The notes: generated from the letters alone by a model not told the origin. A stretch of 64,000 nucleotides of DNA from Bacteroidota bacterium (GCA_947454025.1 CANGIZ010000002.1:26356-90355); one strand, 5' to 3'. Numbered from the stretch's first letter, positions 43,078 to 52,443 are shown. Numbers and translations: made by a program.

Positions 43078-43341
43078 TTATAATAATTTTTCGAGATATG
43101 TCATTAACTCGTAAATATTTCGAAATTTTATATTCTCATCAAATTTGGATCTACTAGTTACATGTTTTGAGATTACATCAATTTCACTTTGATTAAATAC
43201 ACGCTCATTAAAACCATGCATTAGTTTAAGTGATGTGTGATATACTTTATCTGGTGTTCTAAAAGTAAGCAAGTAGTGGTTTTCAAGTTGTAATAAGTTT
43301 ACTTCTATGCCTTCAATTATTAAATTATTTACATTAAACAT
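43078..43341 (-). CDS. Hypothetical protein
   Basis: 87-aa ORF in line with the adjacent minus-strand gene; no family recognised. Confidence 0.45.
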   Translation of the reverse strand: MFNVNNLIIEGIEVNLLQLENHYLLTFRTPDKVYHTSLKLMHGFNERVFNQSEIDVISKHVTSRSKFDENIKFRNIYELMTYLEKLL

Positions 43342-43691
43342 TATCTAATTTAATAAATTATATGTTACATTTATTACGATTGTGATTAAAATAATATTTA
43401 GGTTAATGAATGTGTGTTATACCTAGCATACACAAAATTTCAATTCAATATAGTTTCCTTTAAATTGAATAGAATATGTAGCATTAGATGGCTATAATCC
43501 AGATTAATCAATTTTTTTTGACCAATATTTTAAGACCCGTTTTCGTGTGTCTGCTTGATTACTCCCCACCAACCCCCACTCTACCTTGGCTCCCGCCACA
43601 CGCCCCCATGCCAACAATACCCGAAGATTTAATTCTAGATTTAGAAAGATAGTTCCCTGGTGAATTCAAAGCAACATGAATAAGCAAGTAC

Positions 43692-43734
43692 AACTACTCA
43701 TCTGCTCTTATCATTAAGAACTACTCATCTGCTC
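43692..43734 (+). repeat. 16-bp direct repeat AACTACTCATCTGCTC, two copies 27 bp apart
   Basis: Copies at 43692-43707 and 43719-43734. Confidence 0.8.
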
Positions 43735-43841
43735 CCTCACTTAAATATAGCCCCAATAGAATTTCATAATGTGTGCACGCATTTAATTCTAGGTACAATG
43801 GATGTGGGGGCCAATTAATCACAATTAAAAAATTAAAAAAA

Positions 43842-44189
43842 ATGGTAACAATTTCAAATTATGCCATCCGTAAAAGAAAGGATGGCACTGAATTTATTTC
43901 TCTAGAATTAACAGGAAATGTTGAATTAATCCAATCAAACAACACAGGCAAATTTTACGCAAGTGTGCGTAAATGTTCAATCCCATCAACATTTGGGAAA
44001 GAGGTTGCAGAAAGCCTTTTAGGGTCGAAAATTCCAGGATCAATTGTCAAGGTGCTAGTTGATCCATACGAATTTAAAAACCCACGTACGGGCGAAGTAA
44101 TGCAATTACAACATTCTTATGCGTATCAAGCAGAAGGTAGCAACGAGGTTATTGGTCATACTCGTGTAAGCCAGATGGAAATGGCTTAA
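43842..44189 (+). CDS. Conserved-looking hypothetical protein of the mobile-element replication module
   Basis: MVTISNYAIRKRKDGTEFISLELTGNVELIQS; start refined from 43773; A-rich leader just upstream. Confidence 0.6.
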   Translation: MVTISNYAIRKRKDGTEFISLELTGNVELIQSNNTGKFYASVRKCSIPSTFGKEVAESLLGSKIPGSIVKVLVDPYEFKNPRTGEVMQLQHSYAYQAEGSNEVIGHTRVSQMEMA

Positions 44190-44291
44190 TAATTCATCAA
44201 TATTGATGGTGCTGTCAGAAAATTTAGTAGATCAAAAATTATATTAACCGCTACAAAATTCTGAAACAACACTGTCTTTATTGTGGTTAGT

Positions 44292-44327
44292 AAAGAGGAC
44301 TGGATAGCTACGGCTGTCTGGTCCTTT
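44292..44327 (+). terminator. Hairpin with TACG tetraloop between the hypothetical gene and the AAA ATPase gene (terminator or cis-RNA)
   Basis: GGAC-TG-GATAGC-TACG-GCTGTC-TG-GTCC with flanking A-T/G-T pairs and TTTATTTT. Confidence 0.6.
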
Positions 44328-44358
44328 ATTTTGATTAAACTTTTAAAATTTAAACTTT

Positions 44359-45183
44359 ATGCATTTAGAAAAAGCATCGCGTAAAAAAGCGTCAATTAAA
44401 ATGGCATTACAAGGACCTAGTGGTTGTGGAAAAACGTTTAGTTCCTTATTGCTGTCATTTGGCCTATGCAACGATTGGGCTAAAATTGCTGTTATTGATA
44501 GTGAAAATCATAGCTCTGAATTATATGCCCATTTAGGAAACTATAATGTATTACAACTAACTGCACCATATACACCAGAAAAGTACATTCAAGCAATTGA
44601 GACATGTGAAAAACTAGGAATGCAAGTAATTATAATAGATAGTATTTCTCATGAATGGGAATTCATCCTTGAGGCCCACGCCTCATTGTCTGGCAATAGC
44701 TTTACCAACTGGCAGAAGATTGGCCTAAGACACAAAGCTTTTATACAAGCAATACTTGGATCTAGATCTCATATTATAGCCACGATTAGAACTAAGCAAG
44801 ACTATGTTATAAACGAACGTAATGGCAAAATGGTCCCTGAAAAAGTAGGTCTTAAAGCGGTTCAAAGGGAAGGACTAGATTACGAGTTTACTTTAGTCTT
44901 TGATCTGAATATAAAAAACAACGCTATTGCTACAAAGGACAGGACTGGTTTATTCTCAGAAAAACATGAAAATAAAATTTCTATTGAAACTGGCAAATCA
45001 ATCTATAATTGGTGCAACAGTGGAGTTGATATAAAAACAGACGACATATCAAATCGAATAAACAACTGTAAAAGTGTTGGAGAATTATTAACTCTATATA
45101 ATGATTTTCCGCAGTTTAATGAAGTACTAAAAAAGGAATTTGAACAGAGAAAAAGAGAAATTTTAATACACAAAGAAGTATGA
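44359..45183 (+). CDS. AAA/RecA-like P-loop ATPase (phage Sak4-like)
   Basis: IKMALQGPSGCGKTFSSLLLSFGL Walker A, VIIIDSISHEWEFIL Walker B. Confidence 0.75.
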   Translation: MHLEKASRKKASIKMALQGPSGCGKTFSSLLLSFGLCNDWAKIAVIDSENHSSELYAHLGNYNVLQLTAPYTPEKYIQAIETCEKLGMQVIIIDSISHEWEFILEAHASLSGNSFTNWQKIGLRHKAFIQAILGSRSHIIATIRTKQDYVINERNGKMVPEKVGLKAVQREGLDYEFTLVFDLNIKNNAIATKDRTGLFSEKHENKISIETGKSIYNWCNSGVDIKTDDISNRINNCKSVGELLTLYNDFPQFNEVLKKEFEQRKREILIHKEV

Positions 45184-45558
45184 TTACTTATCCAATAGTT
45201 CATTTATATAATCATAAAGCTCAATGCCTGATTTAGATTTAGACAACACCAAATCAGCCCCTGCATCAATTATGGAATCACATATTGAATTACTTGCATG
45301 CATAGTCAAAGCCATAATTTTTGAATTTACTCCACTCCCTTTTATTATTTTGATAGCTTCAATGCCATTCATTATTGGCATATCTATATCCGTAATAATA
45401 AAATCTGGAGGATTTGAAATTACATGTTCAACTAATTCAGCTCCATTAGATACAGATGCTGTAACTAAATAATTATGATTACTATTTAATAGTGTTTCTA
45501 AACTATCCCTAAGCATTGGATGATCCTCAGCAATAATTATTTTAATTTTTCGTCTCAT
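45184..45558 (-). CDS. Stand-alone response regulator receiver domain
   Basis: IIIAEDHPMLRDSLETLL, FIITDIDMPIMNGIEAIKI, ALTMH, LSKSKSG; no output domain. Confidence 0.9.
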   Translation of the reverse strand: MRRKIKIIIAEDHPMLRDSLETLLNSNHNYLVTASVSNGAELVEHVISNPPDFIITDIDMPIMNGIEAIKIIKGSGVNSKIMALTMHASNSICDSIIDAGADLVLSKSKSGIELYDYINELLDK

Positions 45559-45619
45559 TCATGCAAATCTAATAATATAGATTACTTGCATATTCAGTAT
45601 AAATACTTAATTATCATCA

Positions 45620-45643
45620 ATGCCCGGCTTAATAGCTGGGCAT
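45620..45643 (+). promoter_or_regulatory. 10-bp hairpin in radC-like gene leader
   Basis: ATGCCCGGCT-TAAT-AGCTGGGCAT (one G-T pair), then TTTTAATAAAA; 15 nt before the radC start. Confidence 0.6.
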
Positions 45644-45658
45644 TTTAATAAAAATAAC

Positions 45659-46105
45659 ATGACACATTCAAACTCTATTAGCGAAATCGAGCTTGTTTAC
45701 AAGCCTAGTATTTCTGACAAGCCAATAATTAATTGTTCATTAGATGCATATAATGTATTTATGGACTTTTATCCAAAAGACACTGTGCACCTACAGGAGC
45801 ATTTCTTTGTAGCATTTTTAAACCGATTTAATCGAGTATTAGGCGTTTTACATCTATCCTCTGGTGGTATAACAGGAACTGTAGCAGATATAAGACTCAT
45901 CTTTGGCACAGCATTAAAAGCTGCTGCATCAGGAATTATTATAAGTCACAATCACCCAAGCGGCAATCTAAAAATATCAGAGCGAGACAAAATTGTAACC
46001 ACCAAAATACGGGATGCAGGAGATTTACTGGACATAAAATTATTAGACCACTTAATTGTTGGTCATGAAGGACAATTTTTAAGCTTCTCTGATGAAGGTT
46101 TGTAA
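45659..46105 (+). CDS. RadC-like JAB/MPN domain protein
   Basis: VLHLSSGGITGTVADIRLIFGTALKAAASGIIISHNHPSGNLKISERD. Confidence 0.9.
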   Translation: MTHSNSISEIELVYKPSISDKPIINCSLDAYNVFMDFYPKDTVHLQEHFFVAFLNRFNRVLGVLHLSSGGITGTVADIRLIFGTALKAAASGIIISHNHPSGNLKISERDKIVTTKIRDAGDLLDIKLLDHLIVGHEGQFLSFSDEGL

Positions 46106-46124
46106 TAAATTAAAATTTAAACAA

Positions 46125-46367
46125 ATGAAAAACAGTAGAATTGTCTATTATGACTCTTTTAGCATTGCAGTGATTAATCCAAGTGGGAAAATGAGACGAT
46201 TATATTGCCCATTTTTGGTCAAATGTATATACACAACTGATGAAATAAAAGAAAATAGTAGCGTGTATGTAGATCAGGTATTTAAGGACCCAGATGATAA
46301 ACTATCATATATGATCGGTGGAAACCTTTATGCCTATTCAAACTTTAGAATTTCGATAAATTTCTAA
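46125..46367 (+). CDS. Hypothetical protein, 80 aa
   Basis: ATG at 46125 (MKNSRIVYYDSFSIAVINPSGK); directly downstream of radC-like gene. Confidence 0.45.
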   Translation: MKNSRIVYYDSFSIAVINPSGKMRRLYCPFLVKCIYTTDEIKENSSVYVDQVFKDPDDKLSYMIGGNLYAYSNFRISINF

Positions 46368-46585
46368 CCAACAAGTTCTGCTAATGTGATGTCTAATCCC
46401 TTAGCTAAAGCAATTAGGGTGGTTAAAGTGGGGTTGATCTTCCCTTTTTCCACCCTATGAACTTGACTAAGCTCAATATCTGCCTCAAAAGCAAGCTGCT
46501 CAAGTGTCAGACCTTTATTAGTTCGCAGGTTTTTCAGTTTCTCCCCAAATTGATCTAGAGTCTCTTGATTTCTTAGGTTATTCAT
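46364..46585 (-). CDS. XRE-family HTH regulator
   Basis: FGEKLKNLRTNKGLTLEQLAFEADIELSQVHRVEKGKINPTLTTLIALAKGLDITLAELVG; start set at 46585. Confidence 0.9.
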   Translation of the reverse strand: MNNLRNQETLDQFGEKLKNLRTNKGLTLEQLAFEADIELSQVHRVEKGKINPTLTTLIALAKGLDITLAELVG

Positions 46586-46620
46586 TCCCCCCAAAATGAC
46601 ACTAATCACAAAATATTTCT

Positions 46621-46636
46621 TAGGCATGTATGCCTA
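46621..46636. promoter_or_regulatory. Inverted repeat, candidate operator of the XRE gene
   Basis: TAGGCAT-GT-ATGCCTA between the XRE gene and the divergent secreted-protein gene. Confidence 0.45.
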
Positions 46637-46721
46637 ATTTGTAAAATATAAATTAATTTTAATTCGTAAAAATCAAAGAAAAAATGAAAGAACTATTTCT
46701 TAATTGACTTAAAATAAATAT

Positions 46722-48116
46722 ATGTTAATAAAAAATATTAAAATTCAGATAATCTTACTAATTATATTCATCTCAAATTTGAATGGTCAAACATTACAAG
46801 TTGATTATTTAAATGCTACTATAAATTCAACCCAGTACACATTTTTAGGTATAAGATATGAACACGAAGAAATCACATTTAAACCAGACTATGAATTACT
46901 AAAAACTGCTTTACAAAAAAAACAAGCAAGATATGATGCGGGTTTAGATTTGGTTTTAAAAGAATATAATAAGGCAATTCGAATGGAGTTAATAAATAAA
47001 CAAAACTTAAATGTTTTAAAAGAGTTTAAGTCTAATCTTGAAAATTTCAAATATAAATTTGCAGGATGGGATTTCTCATTACCACAAAATGTTAATTCTG
47101 TGCTTGAATATATAACGCAAATTTATAAAAACGAAGGGATCAGAAACGAAATAATAGTTTTACAAAAACTAAATAGCAAAACAAAAAAGTATCAAAATAG
47201 TATTGACTTTTTTACCAAGAAAGAAATTTTAGATGTAATAAACAGACTTTCAAATTGTAATGTTTCTGAAATAATAAATATAGAAAACCAAATTGAAAAA
47301 ATAGGAAAATCATATCAAGATTTTTCAAATGAAGAAACTAAAAAAAATAAAAGCAATTACTGGAATTCAATAAGAGATATATATAATAAATTCAGATTTA
47401 TACCTGAAAAAGTGCCTGATGGATGGCACAAAGTAATTACTAAATTAAGTGGCAATGAAAATCTGGACGAATTAGATGAGTTTTCAGAATTTAAAGAACA
47501 CGAATCTGTTTATGTTAAAAATAATAAAATCATTCAAATTGCAGATTCAGTTGGAGATATATATTCAGGTTCAATTGTTGAGTTTCCTGAATTAATTAAT
47601 ACAAATACTAGAATGACTTCAACTAATTTTATTGAAACAGAATATAGTATTAAAAAAGGTATTGGCAGAACTGATGAAGATATTTTATATATAGAAAATG
47701 ATGGCAGAAGACATTTATATAGTGAAGATGCGTTCAAAGAATGGGAAGAACTATTTGGCGAAAAATCTAACCATAAAATAAAAATTAATAAATCTTTTTA
47801 CTTCATAGATTATATTTCAAAGTATAACACAGCACAGTTGAAAATAGACGAATTAAAACATTTTTTTAAGCCAAAAAATAAAAAAATAGTTGACGGATGG
47901 CAAAATGCATATGCAACAAATGAGATTGATTTTTGTGAAATCAGGAGTGTATTAATTAAAAATGGGAAAATCATAAAGTATAAAGTTCCAGCAGGTAATG
48001 AGTATGCGATTGAAACGGGAGGTGTAATTTTAAATGATAAATCAAATATCTCTTATATTGTGACTTCAAAAGAAGGCAAGGAAATTAAACGCCTTTTAAA
48101 CATATACATTCAATAA
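46722..48116 (+). CDS. Secreted protein of unknown function with an internal duplicated module
   Basis: Signal peptide MLIKNIKIQIILLIIFISNLNGQ; 464 aa; two similar DGW...V(K)NxKII...G segments. Confidence 0.65.
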   Translation: MLIKNIKIQIILLIIFISNLNGQTLQVDYLNATINSTQYTFLGIRYEHEEITFKPDYELLKTALQKKQARYDAGLDLVLKEYNKAIRMELINKQNLNVLKEFKSNLENFKYKFAGWDFSLPQNVNSVLEYITQIYKNEGIRNEIIVLQKLNSKTKKYQNSIDFFTKKEILDVINRLSNCNVSEIINIENQIEKIGKSYQDFSNEETKKNKSNYWNSIRDIYNKFRFIPEKVPDGWHKVITKLSGNENLDELDEFSEFKEHESVYVKNNKIIQIADSVGDIYSGSIVEFPELINTNTRMTSTNFIETEYSIKKGIGRTDEDILYIENDGRRHLYSEDAFKEWEELFGEKSNHKIKINKSFYFIDYISKYNTAQLKIDELKHFFKPKNKKIVDGWQNAYATNEIDFCEIRSVLIKNGKIIKYKVPAGNEYAIETGGVILNDKSNISYIVTSKEGKEIKRLLNIYIQ

Positions 48117-48403
48117 ATATACTCTCGCTGTATCATAATCTTAATTTCAAAATAGTATTTATGCCTAATATGTTCTTCTAATTTATATTTTGCTACACTA
48201 TTTTTTTTCATTTTAATGATGATACAAATGGAACCTTTTGATAAAATACATTAAGATTAGAAAAGTTTGCCTTTAAGTCAGTCCTAAAAAATAATCTTTT
48301 TATCTAGATGTAAGTACTATCAAATTACATAGAATTGATTCATTGAGAGACAAAGAAAAAAAACTTACTTCATCTATACTTAATAAGCTCTAATTAAAAC
48401 AAA

Positions 48404-48958
48404 GTGATTTCAAATAATTATTTTACTACTACGCTCATATTATCTGCATTATTAATTATAGTTAAATACGGATTAAAGACATTGCAATCCAAAAATAAAA
48501 ATTTTGAAAATACAGATAATACATTAAAAAAGTACAGTGGAATTAACAGAAGGAATTTTAAAATAGAAATCGACCCAACCCACGTACACGCTGATTTAGA
48601 TTCAAATAATCAACATGAGCCGGCAATAAACTATATTGACAATTGCTACTATATTGTACTGGAAGATTCACGCGAATTGTATGAAACATTTCCACCAGAG
48701 CTTCCTTTTATAGATGGAGACTTAGCAAAAAGAAAAGCGGATGCTACAGAATGGTTTTATAGAAGAAAAAAAATATTACAAACGAAGCGTTTATATAAAG
48801 GAGACTATGTTAATCACGACTACCCACCCTATAAAATAGAACTGTATCTTGTAGATGTGAAAAACAATATAAAAAATGAATATTTAATTATTGATCAGTT
48901 TGGCAAAGAAATAACAGAAAACGCACTTATTGAGGCGTCCTTATTGAAAGACAATTAA
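48404..48958 (+). CDS. Hypothetical protein with N-terminal TM segment (GTG start)
   Basis: 184 aa ORF; one N-terminal hydrophobic segment then soluble domain. Confidence 0.5.
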   Translation: MISNNYFTTTLILSALLIIVKYGLKTLQSKNKNFENTDNTLKKYSGINRRNFKIEIDPTHVHADLDSNNQHEPAINYIDNCYYIVLEDSRELYETFPPELPFIDGDLAKRKADATEWFYRRKKILQTKRLYKGDYVNHDYPPYKIELYLVDVKNNIKNEYLIIDQFGKEITENALIEASLLKDN

Positions 48959-48971
48959 TTAAATTTATATA

Positions 48972-49058
48972 ATGGCGATGGTGGCGGTGGCGACGACCAC
49001 CGCACAACTCATCGCAAAATGCTTAATTTTGACTCGTCGCCATCGCCATGGTCGCCAT
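48972..49058. repeat. Long imperfect inverted repeat at the 3' end of the DUF3987 gene
   Basis: atggcgatggtggcggtggcgacga (48972-48996) against tcgtcgccatcgccatggtcgccat (49034-49058); 21/25 matching, 37-nt loop. Confidence 0.85.
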
Positions 49059-50483
49059 AGATGTTTTTCTAAATAAACCAGGTTTAACACGCTCCAAAAA
49101 ACCGGCACTAACAAATTCTAATAACCACCTTGAAACAGTACGATCAGAGATTGCCAAAAGAGGCAGCAATGACCTAGTGTCTTCCGTTGTAAATTCAGCC
49201 GGCAAAGACTTCAAAAATTGAATCTTTTTCCCTACCACAGCGGACTCATCCTTTTCGCCAGGAAGTGTCTTAAATAGCTTTAAACTGCAAAATAGGCTAT
49301 ATTCAATTAGCCACAGAGCATTGCCAAAATCCTCATCTGTACAATAAACAATTGACTGATCAGATTTTTGATTATATACCCTAAACATGGTAAAAATTGT
49401 TGCAAGCCGGAATGTCATTAATGCATGCCTCTTAGGTAATGAAACAGCAGATTCACTAGTAAAATGATACGCATGCATTAAATTGTACTTTCCAAAATCT
49501 TGAATGGCATCCCACTGCTTCTGTGAAAATTTAATTTCAATATTTCTAGACTTGAAATATTTCCAAATTTCAAAATATTCAATTGATAGCGTATTAAATT
49601 GCTCATCTAGAACTGGACAATCTTCACATGGCTGCGTGTTTTTCCAAAGTAACTCTGCATCACCAACTAAAAATAAAAATCTAGACACTAAGCCATCCGC
49701 GTTTGAATGTAGAATTTTTCTAACTTGGTTAAGTGTACCAGTCAGAACGATTGACAATTTCGGGTTATTTGCAATTTGAATTTCACTGTCTTTTTTTATC
49801 ATCTTTGAAATAGGTTCATGATGAAAAGCTTGTCTAAAAATACTAGAGTTCATACTTCCGAATTCGCCAGATGCCGAAATTCCAATAGAATCCATTTCAG
49901 TTTCAAATAAAGTTAATATCTCTTCCCCACCAATATCTGAAAGCATTTCAATTAGTTTAGCTGAACTAGTATTTCCTGGTGCGAGCACAGGTTTTAATTT
50001 TGGCCTCTCTGGTGGTATACCAGTAGGATTCTTCCTATACAGCCTTAACTCTTCCTTATAAATACTTATTTTTTGATTAAACTCATCAAGTATAGACTCG
50101 TTAATTTTATTCAACAAGGATCTAGACAAAGCTGCAGATCCTTTCCCTGCAGACGCAGGAAAAACTGCCATAAGATATAATGCAGGTGAATTGCGTTTCC
50201 TGTCATAATTAAACCAAACATTTGGGAACAGGCTCCCTGAAACAATAGAACTCGTAAAAAGTGTAATTGATTTTTCGACAAATGAATTTGTAATTACACC
50301 ACGACTAATTTGTGATGGTACAGTACTAATTACTTTATCGAGTTGTTGCTCCACATCTGCTTTTTCATTAAAATCAAAATGACTGGAACTATCCGTTTTA
50401 TAAAACCTTTGCCAGTTTAATGTACTTGGTGGTAGAACATTGTTAGTCGATTCATCTATTTTAGATGCTTCTTCTTTAATCAT
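49023..50483 (-). CDS. DUF3987-like primase/helicase-like protein
   Basis: 486 aa; NVWFNYDRKRNSPALYLMAVFPASAGKGSAALSRSLL..., LIEMLSDIGGEEILTLFETEMDSI. Confidence 0.75.
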   Translation of the reverse strand: MIKEEASKIDESTNNVLPPSTLNWQRFYKTDSSSHFDFNEKADVEQQLDKVISTVPSQISRGVITNSFVEKSITLFTSSIVSGSLFPNVWFNYDRKRNSPALYLMAVFPASAGKGSAALSRSLLNKINESILDEFNQKISIYKEELRLYRKNPTGIPPERPKLKPVLAPGNTSSAKLIEMLSDIGGEEILTLFETEMDSIGISASGEFGSMNSSIFRQAFHHEPISKMIKKDSEIQIANNPKLSIVLTGTLNQVRKILHSNADGLVSRFLFLVGDAELLWKNTQPCEDCPVLDEQFNTLSIEYFEIWKYFKSRNIEIKFSQKQWDAIQDFGKYNLMHAYHFTSESAVSLPKRHALMTFRLATIFTMFRVYNQKSDQSIVYCTDEDFGNALWLIEYSLFCSLKLFKTLPGEKDESAVVGKKIQFLKSLPAEFTTEDTRSLLPLLAISDRTVSRWLLEFVSAGFLERVKPGLFRKTSMATMAMATSQN

Positions 50484-51751
50484 AACCGTATTATTTTAGA
50501 GTGTTTAAAAAAATCATTAATCCTTTGATCTACAATAATGTCATCTTGTCTTATTGGCCTTGCAAGCGAAAGGCCTTCATAAGATTTTAGCCTAGATAAT
50601 GCAACATAAAGTTGTCCTGCTGCAAACGCACCTCTTCCTAAATCAATATGTGCCTTATCGTAAGTTGCACCTTGTGATTTGTGAATAGAAATTCCCCATG
50701 CTAACTTGATCGGGTATTGTTTAATAGTTCCTATTACTTTTTGTTCATTTCGCTGATAAAAAATTGAAAAAGTACTTTCTGTTTTTTGCCATACTTCTTT
50801 CTGGATTTCAACATCATTACCAGTGTCTAGCTCTACAGTAATTGGTCCGTCTAAATCAATATCCTTTACAACTCCGATACTTCCATTTACATATGAGCCA
50901 TTCATAGAATTTCTAGTTAATACAACTCTGGCTCCTATTTTTATAAATAGATCCTTGTCAACAATAAAATCATTTACACCAATTTTTCCTTCCACCTCTG
51001 CGGTGATTTGATATAAATTATCTTTAATTTCAGATAGCTTCTGTTTATTTAAATTAAAAATAGATTCATTATAAGGAGCTAATGTAACGGCGTCAGAAGG
51101 TGCGGATTTGACTACTTTTAAATTAAGATAATCAAGATGAGCAATAGTTGCTTCACCTAATCTAACTGAATTCAAAGCATCAATAAATTTAATATCATTT
51201 TGCCTATAAACTTTTGTCAACTCAATCGTTGAAAAACTCACTTCTTTTAAAACTTTAGCACTGAAAAAGAAAGGGGTATCATATTCGTCAGGCAAAATAC
51301 TGGACGAAGTCACCACTGGCGGTAATTGATAAAGATCCCCAACTAATAAAAGCCTTTTGCCAGCAAATGGTACTTGACTATTGCAATTAAGCCTCAAAGC
51401 AAAATCAATAAAATCAAGCTTATCTGGACGTAACATAGATACCTCATCAATCAAAATTAAATCCGCATTCTTTACAGCTTCTCGTTTTTCATAACGACGA
51501 ATTACTTCAATGTCATGCAAAGGGTTTGTAACGCGTGGCGGTATTTGCAATGCAGACTCTATTGTACTACCACCAAGCAACAAGGCCGCTGCACCTGTTG
51601 TAGCAAGCTTAATAATACTCTTATCGGAATCTTCCACAAACTTCTTTAATAGAGTAGTTTTACCAACTCCGGCACCACCTGTCAAAAAAACAACTGACGA
51701 TGGCTCTTTTAATTGCTCATTAAGCATTTTTATCAAATCAACATTTGACAT
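50480..51751 (-). CDS. Pif1/RecD2-like DNA helicase
   Basis: VVFLTGGAGVGKTTLLKKFV, LILIDEVSMLRPDKLDFID, LLVGDLYQLPPV, WGISIHKSQGATYD. Confidence 0.92.
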   Translation of the reverse strand: MSNVDLIKMLNEQLKEPSSVVFLTGGAGVGKTTLLKKFVEDSDKSIIKLATTGAAALLLGGSTIESALQIPPRVTNPLHDIEVIRRYEKREAVKNADLILIDEVSMLRPDKLDFIDFALRLNCNSQVPFAGKRLLLVGDLYQLPPVVTSSSILPDEYDTPFFFSAKVLKEVSFSTIELTKVYRQNDIKFIDALNSVRLGEATIAHLDYLNLKVVKSAPSDAVTLAPYNESIFNLNKQKLSEIKDNLYQITAEVEGKIGVNDFIVDKDLFIKIGARVVLTRNSMNGSYVNGSIGVVKDIDLDGPITVELDTGNDVEIQKEVWQKTESTFSIFYQRNEQKVIGTIKQYPIKLAWGISIHKSQGATYDKAHIDLGRGAFAAGQLYVALSRLKSYEGLSLARPIRQDDIIVDQRINDFFKHSKIIRL

Positions 51752-51796
51752 ATTAATAGATTAAATTATGGGGTAGCATATTTCTACCCCATGGTT

Positions 51797-52135
51797 TTAC
51801 AATTCAACTACACCTGATGAACTTGATGCACTATCTAGCAATAGTACGGTTGGGTTATCAGGTACAATTATTTCAACCCCCGATTCATTTAAAAAATCTA
51901 CTAGGATCTCTAGGAACTTTTCGGAATGAATTATATGATAATCATCAAGATAACATGGTGGCCCCTCACCTTCTTTAAAATTTCGGACTAGAATGTAACG
52001 ATGTATGCGATTACCACCAATACACTCGCATTCATATAGAGCAACATATCCAAAGGATATGAGCCGCTCCCTAAGCATTTCTGCTTTTAACAAATTTTTC
52101 ATTCTTATATGTTTAAGTTTTCTATTTAATACCAA
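51797..52135 (-). CDS. Hypothetical protein
   Basis: 112-aa ORF, same strand as flanking replication genes; likely start may be internal (MKNLLKAEM). Confidence 0.45.
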   Translation of the reverse strand: MVLNRKLKHIRMKNLLKAEMLRERLISFGYVALYECECIGGNRIHRYILVRNFKEGEGPPCYLDDYHIIHSEKFLEILVDFLNESGVEIIVPDNPTVLLLDSASSSSGVVEL

Positions 52136-52224
52136 GTATTGGCATTATCAAATTGCTAAGCACTTATCATTTCAACTACAGCGGCTTAGCCAAATAACTG
52201 TAGCCCGATTCTATAATTCCTTAA

Positions 52225-52443
52225 CTATCTTTTGTAGTAAGGATTTTTGTAAAACCCTCGATAATAACCTCCACCGGGTTTTTGCATTGGGATCCAAAAA
52301 TGGCCGGTTAACTTGCATCGAAACATAATTTGGCATCCTACTAAAGGGACAATTTCAATTTGCTCACATCTAATTTTATTTAACATATAATTGCTAAATA
52401 GTTGTTTGTACTTTTCCATACGTTCTTTTTTAAAATGTTCCAT
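52225..52443 (-). CDS. Hypothetical protein
   Basis: 72-aa ORF overlapping the start region downstream of the HTH gene. Confidence 0.4.
   Translation of the reverse strand: MEHFKKERMEKYKQLFSNYMLNKIRCEQIEIVPLVGCQIMFRCKLTGHFWIPMQKPGGGYYRGFYKNPYYKR

Noticed and set aside
43545-43630. G-quadruplex on the minus strand
   Set aside because: G runs exist, but two loops (8 and 14 nt) exceed the usual limit of about 7; kept only as a compositional anomaly.
45659-46105. Chromosomal DNA-repair radC
   Set aside because: Lacks the N-terminal HhH region and sits in the mobile module, so called RadC-like JAB protein only.
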